Counted from the stretch's first letter, positions 8,056 to 17,125 are shown. The stretch is 48,629 nt of DNA from an uncultured Collinsella sp. (GCA_900540875.1 UQHT01000021.1:1-48629); one strand, 5' to 3'. Program-made: numbers and translations. The notes: generated by a model from the sequence alone, not told the origin.

Positions 8056-8850
8056 TTAGGCGAGGCTCTCCAGAACGTGGCGGAGTTCTTGCTGGACAGC
8101 GTGGTCGCGGTTGCACCCCACCACGCGATCGGCGACTGCCTTGAGCGCAGGACGCGCGTTTTCCATCGCGCAACCCGTGCCGACAAAGCGAATGATCTCG
8201 TAGTCGTTCATCGAGTCGCCAAACGCCATGACCTCATCGCGTCCAATGCCATAATGCTCCGCGAGCTGCTCGATGCCCGAAGCCTTCGACACACCGGGCT
8301 GCATGGCATCGATCCATGCGTTACCCGAAGGCGCAAAGGTAAAGAGCTGACCGAGTTCGCGCTGCAGCACGTACGCACTGTCCATAACGGCACCGTCGTC
8401 GCAAAAGACACTCGCTTTGATGATATTTACGCTGGGATCGGGCAGCTCCCAAATGCGCTCGGCATTGGGAAGGTCCTTATCGACCTCGCGCACGAACTTG
8501 CTCTCGTCATCGAGCAAAAAGGACTTGGTTCGGTCAAAGAGCGCAAGATGCAGATTGGGAAACGTCGCGACGGCCTGGGCGAGCTTGCGAACCGCCAGGT
8601 GCGAATACACCTCGCGGTCTACCATTTTGCCGTCGGCGTAGACCTGGGCGCCGTTGGCGGCGACAAAGTCCATCTTGTCGCGAACGGGTGCAAAGAACTC
8701 GCACAGGCGATCGTAGCGGCGGCCTGACGATACGGCAAAATGCACGCCATGCTCGCGTAGGGCCAAAATCAGTTCGTAGGTCTCGGGAGGCACCTGGCTG
8801 TTTTCGTCAAGCAACGTGCCGTCCATATCGGATGCAATCAGTTTAAACAT
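8056..8850 (-). CDS. Cof-type HAD-superfamily hydrolase
   Basis: 264-residue soluble HAD IIB phosphatase: DMDGTLLDE at residues 8-16 (catalytic Asp pair), SSGRR motif II, a lysine in the SKASGIEQL segment near 200 and GDSMNDYEI near 220. Substrate unknown; phosphosugars or cofactor phosphates are usual. I place the start at the ATG at 8850 because GAAGGGAG lies seven bases upstream; the longer reading from 8886 would run through the leader hairpin. That hairpin directly covers the ribosome site, so translation is probably regulated. The gene is alone on its strand, with adenine deaminase upstream separated by repeats. Confidence 0.9.
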   Translation of the reverse strand: MFKLIASDMDGTLLDENSQVPPETYELILALREHGVHFAVSSGRRYDRLCEFFAPVRDKMDFVAANGAQVYADGKMVDREVYSHLAVRKLAQAVATFPNLHLALFDRTKSFLLDDESKFVREVDKDLPNAERIWELPDPSVNIIKASVFCDDGAVMDSAYVLQRELGQLFTFAPSGNAWIDAMQPGVSKASGIEQLAEHYGIGRDEVMAFGDSMNDYEIIRFVGTGCAMENARPALKAVADRVVGCNRDHAVQQELRHVLESLA

Positions 8851-8856
8851 AGAAAA

Positions 8857-8916
8857 GCTCCCTTCGGGCTTGTTGGAATCGGGCATCTATCCGAACCCAC
8901 CGTACCCAAAGGGAGC
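8857..8916 (-). promoter_or_regulatory. Leader hairpin sequestering the ribosome site, with promoter
   Basis: On the minus strand GCTCCCTTTGGG (8916-8905) can pair with CCCGAAGGGAGC (8868-8857): twelve pairs including one U-G. The second arm contains the Shine-Dalgarno sequence and is followed by TTTT, so it could block translation or terminate transcription. A candidate promoter lies just upstream, TTGTAA (8949-8944), 17-bp spacer, TCTTAT (8926-8921), which would start the transcript at about the first base of the stem. A small inner TCGG/CCGA hairpin fits in the 36-nt loop. Confidence 0.5.
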
Positions 8917-9026
8917 ACGAATAAGACCCCGCAGACATAAACGTTACAAGGACCTAGCAAATAGCTCACGCGCGCCAGAGGTCCCACGGTCGCAGCGTCA
9001 GGCGACACGCCAAAGAGCGTCGCAGG

Positions 9027-9063
9027 CGACTAGTCGTTTAAGAACGTCCCCGATGACTAGTCG
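9027..9063. repeat. Half-copy of the GGGGACGTTCTT repeat overlapping the ade stop codon
   Basis: Two copies of GACTAGTCG flank TTTAAGAACGTCCCC. The 24 bases read on the minus strand from GGGGACGTTC onward are identical to part of the element at 11036-11089. The adenine deaminase stop codon lies inside the right-hand GACTAGTCG, so the last residues of that protein come from the repeat edge. Confidence 0.75.
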
Positions 9064-10877
9064 GCGTAGGTGAAGGTGGTGACGTCGAACATGCCCTCGG
9101 GGCGGATGCGGAGCATCGGGATCACCGGCAGGGGCAGGAAGATGATGCCCATGATGGGATCGAGCGGCGGCTCAATACCCATGGCGCGCGCCTTGACCAT
9201 AAAGTCGTCGTGCTGCGCGGCGACATCCTCGGCCGTGCCCTCGCTCATCAGGCCGCCGAGCGCCAGCGGAATACGCGCCACGACCTCGCCGTTGCGCACC
9301 AGCACGTGGCCGCCCTGTCCCACGGCTTCAACAGCCGCCATCATATCGGCAGCGTTATCGCCCACGACACATACGTTGTGCGAGTCGTGGCCAATCGTCG
9401 AGGCGATGGCACCGTCCGTGATGGTAAAGCCGCGCACCCAACCACGGCCGATATGCTTGCCGACCAGACCCAGACCCGCGGGGCCGTCACCGTCGGTGCC
9501 CTCAGCCTGCAGTGACACGCCGCGGCCATGACGCTCAATCAGCATAATGCGGCGCAAGTCCTCGGCGCTCTCAGGGCGGGCCATACCCGTGATGGCCTTA
9601 CCCGGCACCACGTCGATCACGGCCTCGCCCGGCTTAAAGGCATAGTCGAACACGTCGAGCGAAAGCTTCGGCAGCTTAACGGAGGCGCGCAGCTCATCGG
9701 CAAGGGCCGCAACCTCGGCCATCTCGGGCGCGATCTCGCCCACAAAGGTGCCGTCCTGCGCCACCAGAGCACCAGCGGCATATACGCGATGCGGAGCCGT
9801 GGCAAACGTCAGGTCGTTGAGCACCAGCAGGTCGGCACGCTTGCCCGGGGCGATGGCGCCACGTAGCTCGTGCGGGTCGCGGCAGCCGTGATCCAGGCCA
9901 AACGCCTCGGCCGTGGAGAGGGACGCCATAGAGATAGCGACCACGGGGTCGATACCGGCCTCGATGGCCACGCGGCAGGCATTGTCGATCATGCCGGTCG
10001 CAAGTGCATCGGAAGGGGCGCGGTCGTCAGTCGCAAAGCAGCAGCGGCGGGCGCGGGCAGGGTTCTCCAGCAGCATCGGGGACAAATTGGCCAGGTCGTG
10101 GCTGCACGTACCCTCACGCAGCATCACATACATGCCGCGGGACAGCTTGTCGAGTGCCTCCTCGGAAATCGTAGACTCGTGGTCGGCGATAATACCCGCC
10201 GCGGCATAGGCGTTGAGATCCTTGCCGGCAACGAGTGGCGCATGGCCGTCGACTTGCTTGGACGGCGTCTGGTTGGCAGCATCGATGCGGGCGCAGGTCT
10301 CGGGATCGGCCATAAAGACGCCCGGCAGGTTCATCATCTCGCCCAGACCAAAGACATCGCTCGGATGCTCGGCAAAAAACGCCTGCATATCGGCGGCGGT
10401 AATGACGGCGCCGGCCTGCTCATCGGGCAGCGCGGGCACGCACGAGGGCATCATGTACTTGATGGAAATGGGTGCGCGGCGGCCGTCCTCGATCATAAAG
10501 CGCAGGCCGTCCAGGCCGGAAACGTTGGCGATCTCGTGGCTGTCGGCAATGGCAGTGGTGGTGCCGCGCGTCGCCGCCATGCGCGCATACTCGGCGGGAC
10601 GGATGTTCGAGGACTCGATATGCAGATGTCCGTCGATAAAGCCGGGGGCAAGATAGCGGCCCTGGCAGTCAATGACCTCGGTCGCCTCGTAGGTGCCGGC
10701 GGCATCGTCGCGACCGTCGTAGAGCACGCCGACGATCACACCATCCTTGACGGCAACGCTACCGGGCGCCACGCGCTGGCCATATACATCGACAATCTGC
10801 GCATTGGCAAACAGCGTGTCGACGGGCACGCGACCCTCGGCGGCCTCGATCACAGACCTCATGACCTCAACGGACAT
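9057..10877 (-). CDS. ade: Adenine deaminase
   Basis: Deaminates adenine to hypoxanthine plus ammonia in purine salvage or catabolism (amidohydrolase superfamily, cytoplasmic, two metal ions). The 606-residue product has the metal-binding HLHIESS motif at 84-90, an ADSHEIANV segment near 112, GHAPLVAGKDLNAY and ADHEST in the middle, FATDDRAPSD near 305 and the C-terminal adenine-deaminase-specific domain with GHDSHNVCVVG. Length is normal for the family. The start at 10877 has AGAAGGAG five bases upstream; upstream extensions have no ribosome site. The hypoxanthine produced could enter the Mo-hydroxylase purine route encoded at 30-39 kb. Its 3' end runs into a repeat element. Confidence 0.95.
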   Translation of the reverse strand: MSVEVMRSVIEAAEGRVPVDTLFANAQIVDVYGQRVAPGSVAVKDGVIVGVLYDGRDDAAGTYEATEVIDCQGRYLAPGFIDGHLHIESSNIRPAEYARMAATRGTTTAIADSHEIANVSGLDGLRFMIEDGRRAPISIKYMMPSCVPALPDEQAGAVITAADMQAFFAEHPSDVFGLGEMMNLPGVFMADPETCARIDAANQTPSKQVDGHAPLVAGKDLNAYAAAGIIADHESTISEEALDKLSRGMYVMLREGTCSHDLANLSPMLLENPARARRCCFATDDRAPSDALATGMIDNACRVAIEAGIDPVVAISMASLSTAEAFGLDHGCRDPHELRGAIAPGKRADLLVLNDLTFATAPHRVYAAGALVAQDGTFVGEIAPEMAEVAALADELRASVKLPKLSLDVFDYAFKPGEAVIDVVPGKAITGMARPESAEDLRRIMLIERHGRGVSLQAEGTDGDGPAGLGLVGKHIGRGWVRGFTITDGAIASTIGHDSHNVCVVGDNAADMMAAVEAVGQGGHVLVRNGEVVARIPLALGGLMSEGTAEDVAAQHDDFMVKARAMGIEPPLDPIMGIIFLPLPVIPMLRIRPEGMFDVTTFTYAD

Positions 10878-11035
10878 ACATACTCCTTCTACTGTAGAAA
10901 AAAGCTGCGGAGCGGACGAGCCTTCACCGCAGCAAGCCAATAGCAATTGTATGCCCAAAAGAAGGTCCCGCTAACGCCTATCCACTTAGCGGCGCACGCC
11001 GCTGGGCGCAATGGGGACTGCCGCTGAGCACCAAT

Positions 11036-11089
11036 AGTCGTTGGGGACGTTCTTAAACGACTAGTCATTCAAGAACGTCCCCAATGACT
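11036..11089. repeat. 54-bp near-perfect palindrome (full copy of the repeat family)
   Basis: The arms 11036-11062 and 11063-11089 are reverse complements at 24 of 27 positions, with no loop. Each arm runs AGTC-GTTGGGGACGTTCTT-type sequence ending in GACT. All three mismatches are transitions that would form G-U pairs in one RNA strand, so RNA pairing is nearly preserved. Partial copies lie at 7980 and 9027. Confidence 0.85.
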
Positions 11090-11167
11090 ACTTGCGACCA
11101 AGGCGACGCCGACGTTTTGGCAGTGCCAGCGAGCGGGCCGCATTTGAGACAAGGTGACGTGAAACGA

Positions 11168-11196
11168 AAGGGCGCCGACCTTCTGGTCGCGCCCTT
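11168..11196 (-). terminator. Probable tyrS terminator
   Basis: Read on the minus strand, AAGGGCGCGACC pairs with GGTCG(G)CGCCCTT around AGAA, with one bulged base, and is followed by the T-rich TCGTTTC. It lies 76 bases past the tyrS stop. Confidence 0.6.
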
Positions 11197-11244
11197 GAAG
11201 TTGAACGTCAGATTGTCCAAATGTGGCCCGCGCAGCATCGACCG

Positions 11245-11272
11245 GTTACGCGGTTTGGTAAAACCGCGTAAC
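11245..11272. other. 12-bp perfect hairpin at the tyrS stop codon
   Basis: GTTACGCGGTTT pairs with AAACCGCGTAAC around GGTA. It begins at the tyrS stop codon and lacks a T tract. It may protect the transcript end or act together with the downstream terminator. Confidence 0.6.
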
Positions 11273-12483
11273 TAAATAAGCTTGAAGCCCTTGCGCTTGC
11301 CCACGGAAAGGGTGTCGCCCAGCTTGAGGGCACTGGGGTCGATGTTGTAGCTCTTGGGAGCCACGGCCTCGCCGTTGATCTTGACGCCGCCGCCGTCGAT
11401 ATCGCGGCGGGCCTGGCCGGCGCTCGCCGAAAGGCCCAGGTCCTTAAGCAGGCCTGCGAGGTAGATCTGGCCCTCGTCGTTGACGGTCAGCTCGACATGC
11501 TTCTCGGGGAAGTCCGCAAGCTGGCCCTCCTTGAACACGCGGTCGAACTCGGCCTGAGCCTCGTCGCCGGCGCCGGCGCCGTGGTAGGTGTCGCACAGGT
11601 CGCGGCCCAGAGCGCGCTTGAGCTCGTAGGGGTCGGCAGAACCGTCGGCCAGGGCGGCGTCGATCTTGTCGACCTCGGCCGGGGTGAGCGAGCTGGCCAG
11701 ACGATAGTACTTGCCGATCATCTCGTCGGGGATAGACATGGTCTTGCCGAACATATCCTTGGGAGCGTCGGTCAGGCCGATGTAGTTGCCATAGGACTTG
11801 GACATCTTGCGCACGCCATCGGTGCCCTCGAGCAGCGGCATGGTGAGCGCGATCTGCGGCTCCATGCCCATCTTCTCCATAAGCTCGCGGCCGGCAAGCA
11901 GGTTGAAGAGCTGGTCGGTGCCGCCCATCTCGACGTCGGCCTTAATCTGAACGGAGTCGAAGGCCTGCATCACGGGGTACAGGAACTCGTGCAGGGCGAT
12001 CGGCGTCTGGGACTGGTAGCGCTTGGTAAAGTCATCGCGCTCGAGGATGCGGGCGACGGTGAACTTGGAGCACACCTGCAACAGGCCGGCCAGATCCATC
12101 GACAAGATCCAGTCGCCGTTGTGCACGATGGTGGTCTTCTCGGGATCCAGGATCTTCATGGCCTGGCTCACGTAGGTCTCGGCGTTGGCCTCGATCTGCT
12201 CCCGCGAAAGCTGCGGGCGGGTGGAGTTCTTGCCCGAAGGATCGCCGATCAGTGCGGTGCCGTTACCGATGATGAGGGTGACGTTGTGGCCCAGGTCCTG
12301 GAACTGACGCATCTTGCGCAGGGGCACGGCATGGCCCAGGTGCAGGTCGGGGCTGGTGGGATCGACGCCGAGCTTGATGTTGAGGGGCTCGCCCTTCTCA
12401 AGCTTCTTGCGAAGGTCGGCCTCGGGGACGATCTGCGCTGCGCCCGAGGTGATGATACGCATTTGCTCGTCGACAGACAGCAT
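11272..12483 (-). CDS. tyrS: Tyrosyl-tRNA synthetase
   Basis: Charges tRNA-Tyr in the cytoplasm (class I synthetase). The 403-residue protein has the HIGH-type motif HLGH at 48-51, the GDPSGK segment near 80, the GGTDQ tyrosine-binding loop near 185, KMSKS at 226-230, and a C-terminal S4-like RNA-binding domain (about 335-400: LSASAGQARRDIDGGGVKING). The Rossmann core with long N-terminus resembles the TyrZ-type subgroup. Start supported by AAAAGGAGG upstream. The leader is under 100 bases and too short for a T-box, though a small AGCACC/GGTGCT hairpin is present at about 12507-12533. It stands downstream of the U32 gene on the same strand. Confidence 0.96.
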   Translation of the reverse strand: MLSVDEQMRIITSGAAQIVPEADLRKKLEKGEPLNIKLGVDPTSPDLHLGHAVPLRKMRQFQDLGHNVTLIIGNGTALIGDPSGKNSTRPQLSREQIEANAETYVSQAMKILDPEKTTIVHNGDWILSMDLAGLLQVCSKFTVARILERDDFTKRYQSQTPIALHEFLYPVMQAFDSVQIKADVEMGGTDQLFNLLAGRELMEKMGMEPQIALTMPLLEGTDGVRKMSKSYGNYIGLTDAPKDMFGKTMSIPDEMIGKYYRLASSLTPAEVDKIDAALADGSADPYELKRALGRDLCDTYHGAGAGDEAQAEFDRVFKEGQLADFPEKHVELTVNDEGQIYLAGLLKDLGLSASAGQARRDIDGGGVKINGEAVAPKSYNIDPSALKLGDTLSVGKRKGFKLI

Positions 12484-12580
12484 TGGGTATCCTCCTTTTG
12501 CTATAGCACCCTCACCGGATACGGCGGTGCTCGAAGTTCATAAACCCACTCATAATAACCAAAACGGCGCGGCCGAACAC

Positions 12581-14551
12581 CTACGACAGGAAAATCCTCG
12601 TCCTGCCGCACGCGTCGATAACGACCGGCAAACGCGTGCCGTCACGTTCGACCAAAAAGCGCCCCTGCTGACGGCGCGAGCAGTCACGGCAACGGACCTG
12701 CCCCGTCGCATCCGTGGCGCAGGCGCCCTCGGCAGTCAGCAAGCAGTGCTCGCACACCATGAGCTCGGAACGGCCGGCATCGACAGGCCCCAAGACACCG
12801 GGGCAAGCGGAAAGCTCGGCAACACGCTCCGCGTCGTGGGCGACAAGCTCGGCAGGCACATACACACAGCCCGCGCCGAGCCCGCGTAGCCAGGCAAGCG
12901 TAACCCGGTTTGCGCAAAACACCGGTGCCGCAACGTCAAACGCCACGCCCAGCTCACGCGCCATCGCCACCTGTCCCAGATTACGACAGACGACGCGCCC
13001 GGCACGCCGCATAAGCGAGCGGGTACGCGAGGCATCGGCTGCACGACAGACCTCGTCAAGCATCACAACGGCGTCGGACAAATCGAGTTCTCCGCGCGGG
13101 TCGGCATCCATCAGCCGCCAGGCAAAGACCATGCGATCGGAAGCCCCCTTTTCCGTCGGCTCCGTCAACGCCGCCTCGGGCACGTCGCCAACAGTCATGG
13201 CGGCCTCAAAGGGCAGTATCTCAACGGCTCGTGCAACGGGTACGACCGCGTCCGCCTCGACCCGCATGTGCCCCAGCGCCGTCGCCGTCTGCTCCAACAC
13301 GCCGGCGCTGCGAATCAGGTACACCTCGCATCCCGCATCCACCTTGCGCTTGCAGTGCACGACAACGCGCTCCCCCGCCGCTGCATCCACCGGGCAGGGC
13401 ACCTGGGGCCAGCGCTTGGGCACATCGGGGCGTGCATCGGCACCCGGATAGAACCGGATCTCGAGCGTGTCGCCCGCGGCCACGGCGGCATCGAGTTCGA
13501 CGGTCACCTCTTCGTGACCCACCGTCACCAAGTGGCCCACGCGCACGCCCTGGTTAATCGCACGCTCAAAGCTCATGAGCTCAGCACCCGATCGCCCCCG
13601 CAGATACGCATCGGCAAACCCGCGGTTGAACGACCTGCCCAGCTCGCGCTCGAGCGCCGACACGGCAGCGGCATCCCACGCGCCATCGCGCAGCATATCG
13701 AGTGCACGACGCCACACCCGCACCACGTTGAACACGTAGTCGGGGTTTTTCATGCGCCCCTCGATCTTGAGCGACGCCACCCCGGCCCCAACAAGCTCGG
13801 GCAGGTGCGCAATGCCCAGATAGTCGCGCGGGCACAGCAGACGATCGCCCTCCACGGAAACGACGCTCTCCCCCGCCTCGTCCACCAGGTCGTACGCCAA
13901 GCGACACGGCTGCGTACAGTCGCCGCGCATCGCCGATCGTCCACGGCGCAGAGCCGAAAACTCGCAGGCGCCCGAATATCCAATGCAAATCGCGCCATGG
14001 CAGAATACCTCGATAGGCACGCCGGTAACACACAGGGCGGCAATCTCGTCGACCGCCAGCTCGCGGGCGGTCGTCACGCGCTCGACCCCGAGCTCGTCGG
14101 CAGCCAGGCGCACGGCGCCTTCGCTATGAACGCCCGCCTGCGTGGACAGGTGAATCTCGACCCCGGGAATCGCCGCGCGCAACGCGCATACCAATCCGGC
14201 GTCGGCAACAATCAGGGCATCGGCACCCAGCCCCAACGCATGGACCCCCAACGCCACCGCGTCGGCCAACTCGTCGTCGAACACAAACACGTTGAGGGTC
14301 ACGTATACACGCACGCCGTGCGCATGCGCCACGACGCAGCCGCGGGCGAACTCGTCGTCGGTAAAGCCGTGTGCGCTCACGCGGGCGTTAAACCCGCCCA
14401 GGCCCGCATAGATGGCATCGGCGCCCGCCGCAATCGCCGCGAGCATCTGATCGAGTCCGCCGGCAGGCGCCAGCAGCTCGGGCAGCGCCGCCTCGGCAGC
14501 CCCCGGCTCGTTATCGCATTGTCCACTCGGCCCCGTCGTCCGAATCGCCAT
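12581..14551 (-). CDS. U32 peptidase family protein (probable RNA hydroxylation factor)
   Basis: 656-residue cytoplasmic protein of the U32 family. Residues 25-240 form the TIM-barrel-like core (ELLAPAGGLDQMLAAIAAGA at the start). The family cysteine signature is present as C184, C189, C196, C212 and C216 (AICIGYSGACEF ... RGDCTQPCR). These cysteines are expected to hold an Fe-S cluster in members such as TrhP and RlhA, which hydroxylate tRNA or 23S rRNA; proteolysis is doubtful. The C-terminus carries an extra cysteine cluster (CEHC ... CRDC), like a small metal-binding knuckle. The start at 14551 has TAAGGAG seven bases upstream. It is divergent from the PBP gene. Which RNA it modifies is not visible. 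Confidence 0.85.
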   Translation of the reverse strand: MAIRTTGPSGQCDNEPGAAEAALPELLAPAGGLDQMLAAIAAGADAIYAGLGGFNARVSAHGFTDDEFARGCVVAHAHGVRVYVTLNVFVFDDELADAVALGVHALGLGADALIVADAGLVCALRAAIPGVEIHLSTQAGVHSEGAVRLAADELGVERVTTARELAVDEIAALCVTGVPIEVFCHGAICIGYSGACEFSALRRGRSAMRGDCTQPCRLAYDLVDEAGESVVSVEGDRLLCPRDYLGIAHLPELVGAGVASLKIEGRMKNPDYVFNVVRVWRRALDMLRDGAWDAAAVSALERELGRSFNRGFADAYLRGRSGAELMSFERAINQGVRVGHLVTVGHEEVTVELDAAVAAGDTLEIRFYPGADARPDVPKRWPQVPCPVDAAAGERVVVHCKRKVDAGCEVYLIRSAGVLEQTATALGHMRVEADAVVPVARAVEILPFEAAMTVGDVPEAALTEPTEKGASDRMVFAWRLMDADPRGELDLSDAVVMLDEVCRAADASRTRSLMRRAGRVVCRNLGQVAMARELGVAFDVAAPVFCANRVTLAWLRGLGAGCVYVPAELVAHDAERVAELSACPGVLGPVDAGRSELMVCEHCLLTAEGACATDATGQVRCRDCSRRQQGRFLVERDGTRLPVVIDACGRTRIFLS

Positions 14552-14716
14552 CGGAAAACTCCTTACCAACAAGGTATGCATTCACTCTGAAAAATACCGT
14601 CATCCAGCATACACGAGGCCTCGCGCGCCTCGTTTGGTTTATCGTGTAATAACTTATGTCCATCCTGCCCCAGCGGCGCACCCGCCGCCCGGCACGACAT
14701 ACCTGGAGGTCAATAT

Positions 14717-16942
14717 ATGGGTCCTCGCCAACGACAGGGGCGCGGTCGTTCCAAGACGCATGCCCTGCCCATGATCCTGCTCTCGTTCTTGGGCCTTTTG
14801 CTCATCGCGGGCGTAGCGTTTGGGATTGGCATGATCGGCAACGTCAATCGTTGGCTGTCCGATCTGCCCGACTATACCGACGCCAACGCCTATCTGGTGA
14901 GTGAACCCACCGAGATCGTCGATTGCAACGGCAACAAGATCGCGAGCTTCTACACGCAAAACCGCAAGTCCATCACCAAGGACCAGGTTTCCCCGTACGT
15001 GCTGCAGGGCACCGTCGACGTCGAGGACGAGCGCTTCTATGAGCACGGCGGCATCGACCTGTGGGGCATTGCTCGCGCGGCGGTGGCGACCCTTTCCGGT
15101 GGCCACGAGGGCGCCTCGACCATCACCCAACAGCTGGTGCGTAACACCATCCTGCAAGAGGAGCAGTTCGACTCGACCATCGAGCGTAAGGTTCGCGAGG
15201 CCTACATCGCCATCAAGATGGAGGAAATGTACTCCAAGGACGAGATCCTCATGATGTACCTCAACACCATCTATTACGGCCACGGTGCCTACGGCATCGA
15301 GGCCGCAGCCGAGACCTATCTGTCCAAGAGCGCCGCCGACCTCACCCTGAGCGAGGCCGCGCTGCTCATCGGCCTTCCCAACTCGCCTTCGCAGTACGAC
15401 CCCACGGTCAATCCCGATCTGGCACTGTCTCGCCGCAACAAGGTTCTCGATAACATGCTGCGCCTGGGCCACATCACCCAGAAGGAGCACGACGCCGCGC
15501 AGGCAGAGCCCATCACCCTCAACGTAACTGAAATTTCGGGCAGTGGCGTCGACGTGTATTCGCAGCCCTACTTTGTCGCCTATGTTAAGCAGCTGCTGGA
15601 GCAGGAGTTCTCCACCGACGTGCTGTTTAAGGGCGGCCTAACCGTCAAAACCACCATCGACCCGACCATGCAGCAGACTGCCGAGGAGGCCGTGCGCGCC
15701 CAGCTCGACACGCTTTCGCTCGACGGCCTGGACATGGGCATGGTCGTCGTCGACCCCAAGACCGGCTACATCAAGTGCATGGTGGGCGGCTACGACTATA
15801 ACGCCGACGAGAACCACGTGAACCACGCCACAGCCAAGCGTCCCGTAGGCTCCACGTTTAAGGCCTTTACGCTGGCCACTGCCATCCAAAACGGCATGAA
15901 CCCCAACGTCACCCTCAATTGCAACTCGCCTCTTACAGCCAAGGGCACCACGACCAAGGTGCAAAACTATGCCAACCAGAGCTACGGTACCATCACGCTC
16001 AAGCAGGCGACGGCATACTCCTCCAACACCGGCTATATCCAGGTTGCAGAGGCTATCGGCAATAACAAGATCATGTCCCTCGTCAAAAAGCTCGGCATCG
16101 ATCCTTCTAAGGACAATATCGAGGACGTTCCCGTCATGACGCTCGGTACCGGCTCCATCTCGCCGCTCGAGATGGCCGCGGCCTATGCCACGTTTGCCAA
16201 CGGCGGTTACTATCGCCAGCCGATCGCCATCACCGAGATTGATTCGCGAACTGGCTCGGTGCTGTACCAGCACACCGATAACCCCTCGCAGGTGCTCTCC
16301 ACCGGCGAGGCCGCGGCAGTGACCGACGTCCTGACCGGCGTCATGCAGGGCAGCGGCACGGGTGCCGCCGGCGCGCTGAGCGTCAACCAGCCCTATGCCG
16401 GCAAGACGGGTACCACCGACAACACCACCAACCTTTGGTTCTGCGGCTACACGCCGCAGCTGGCATGCGCCCTGTGGACCGGTTATTCCGCAGGCGAGAT
16501 TCCCATCCAAAAGTACGGCATGGACCTGCTGGGCGATAGCACCAACCTGCCCGTCTTTAAGAAATTTATGAACACTGTTCTTGCGGGGACCGGGCGCGAG
16601 GAATTCCCGACCGGAACGGCTCCCACGTACAAGAACAATAATGTCTGGAAGTTCTACGGCACCAGCAGCGCCAGGAAGTCGGAAAACGAGGAAAACGAAG
16701 ACAAGGGGGGGACCACCACAACAACGACCACGACTACCACGACGACCGAGACCACGGGTGGCGATACGACCGGCGGCAACGGTGCGACCGGCGGCGACGG
16801 TACAACGGGCGGAGACGGCACGACAGGCGGCGACGGCAGTGGCGGCGAGGGCGGCTCTCCTACTCCTACCCCCACCCCTACTCCCACGCCCACGCCCACG
16901 CCCACGCCTACCCCCACACCCGATCCTTCAACAGGTCAGTAG
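14717..16942 (+). CDS. Class A penicillin-binding protein (PBP1A type)
   Basis: Bifunctional cell-wall synthase at the membrane surface. Residues 1-18 are basic and cytoplasmic, 19-41 one TM anchor. The GT51 glycosyltransferase domain (about 60-240) shows EDERFYEHGG with catalytic Glu near 103, then STITQQLVRN. The transpeptidase domain has SxxK as GSTFK (Ser379), SxN as SSN near 435 and KTGT at 563-566. After the catalytic domain the protein ends in a low-complexity tail: poly-Thr, then Gly/Thr repeats, then (Pro-Thr)n, probably a wall-spanning extracellular tether. Start supported by GGAGG seven bases upstream. It is monocistronic with a clear terminator. The tail-coding repeats are slippage-prone. 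Confidence 0.95.
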   Translation: MGPRQRQGRGRSKTHALPMILLSFLGLLLIAGVAFGIGMIGNVNRWLSDLPDYTDANAYLVSEPTEIVDCNGNKIASFYTQNRKSITKDQVSPYVLQGTVDVEDERFYEHGGIDLWGIARAAVATLSGGHEGASTITQQLVRNTILQEEQFDSTIERKVREAYIAIKMEEMYSKDEILMMYLNTIYYGHGAYGIEAAAETYLSKSAADLTLSEAALLIGLPNSPSQYDPTVNPDLALSRRNKVLDNMLRLGHITQKEHDAAQAEPITLNVTEISGSGVDVYSQPYFVAYVKQLLEQEFSTDVLFKGGLTVKTTIDPTMQQTAEEAVRAQLDTLSLDGLDMGMVVVDPKTGYIKCMVGGYDYNADENHVNHATAKRPVGSTFKAFTLATAIQNGMNPNVTLNCNSPLTAKGTTTKVQNYANQSYGTITLKQATAYSSNTGYIQVAEAIGNNKIMSLVKKLGIDPSKDNIEDVPVMTLGTGSISPLEMAAAYATFANGGYYRQPIAITEIDSRTGSVLYQHTDNPSQVLSTGEAAAVTDVLTGVMQGSGTGAAGALSVNQPYAGKTGTTDNTTNLWFCGYTPQLACALWTGYSAGEIPIQKYGMDLLGDSTNLPVFKKFMNTVLAGTGREEFPTGTAPTYKNNNVWKFYGTSSARKSENEENEDKGGTTTTTTTTTTTTETTGGDTTGGNGATGGDGTTGGDGTTGGDGSGGEGGSPTPTPTPTPTPTPTPTPTPTPDPSTGQ

Positions 16943-16960
16943 CCAGCCATAGCCAGCAAT

Positions 16961-16999
16961 GGGGCCCGGACAGCGCGCACGCTGCACGGGCCCCTTTTT
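16961..16999 (+). terminator. Intrinsic terminator of the PBP gene
   Basis: GGGGCCCG (16961-16968) pairs with CGGGCCCC (16987-16994), followed by TTTTT; it starts 19 bases after the stop codon. Confidence 0.9.
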
Positions 17000-17044
17000 C
17001 GTCTTACCCGGACAATGCCACCGTACGTCTCCAGGCACCGACAC

Positions 17045-17071
17045 AAAAAGACGCCGGCTCTAGCCGACGTC
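17045..17071 (-). terminator. Intrinsic terminator of argR
   Basis: On the minus strand GACGTCGGCT pairs with AGCCGGCGTC (one G-U) around a two-base loop and is followed by TTTTT. It lies 54 bases beyond the argR stop. Confidence 0.9.
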
Positions 17072-17125
17072 CCTACAAGTTTATGAAACTGCGTATACGT
17101 AAACGACGCGCACGCCGCACATCCC

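Larger units (their letters stand above)
10959..11271. other. Intergenic region with palindromes
   Basis: Holds a near-perfect 54-bp palindrome (11036-11089), a terminator-like hairpin (11168-11196) and a 12-bp hairpin abutting the tyrS stop (11245-11272). No gene is convincing. Confidence 0.6.

Noticed and set aside
11084..11275. 63-codon plus-strand gene
   Set aside because: Starts inside a palindromic repeat, runs through two hairpins and ends opposite the tyrS stop; no ribosome site.
12484..12580. T-box riboswitch before tyrS
   Set aside because: The gap is under 100 bases and shows no T-box sequence or specifier stem; only a small hairpin.
16654..16917. Minus-strand (Gly-Val)n protein
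   Set aside because: It is the reverse reading of the Pro-Thr/Gly-Thr tail of the PBP gene.
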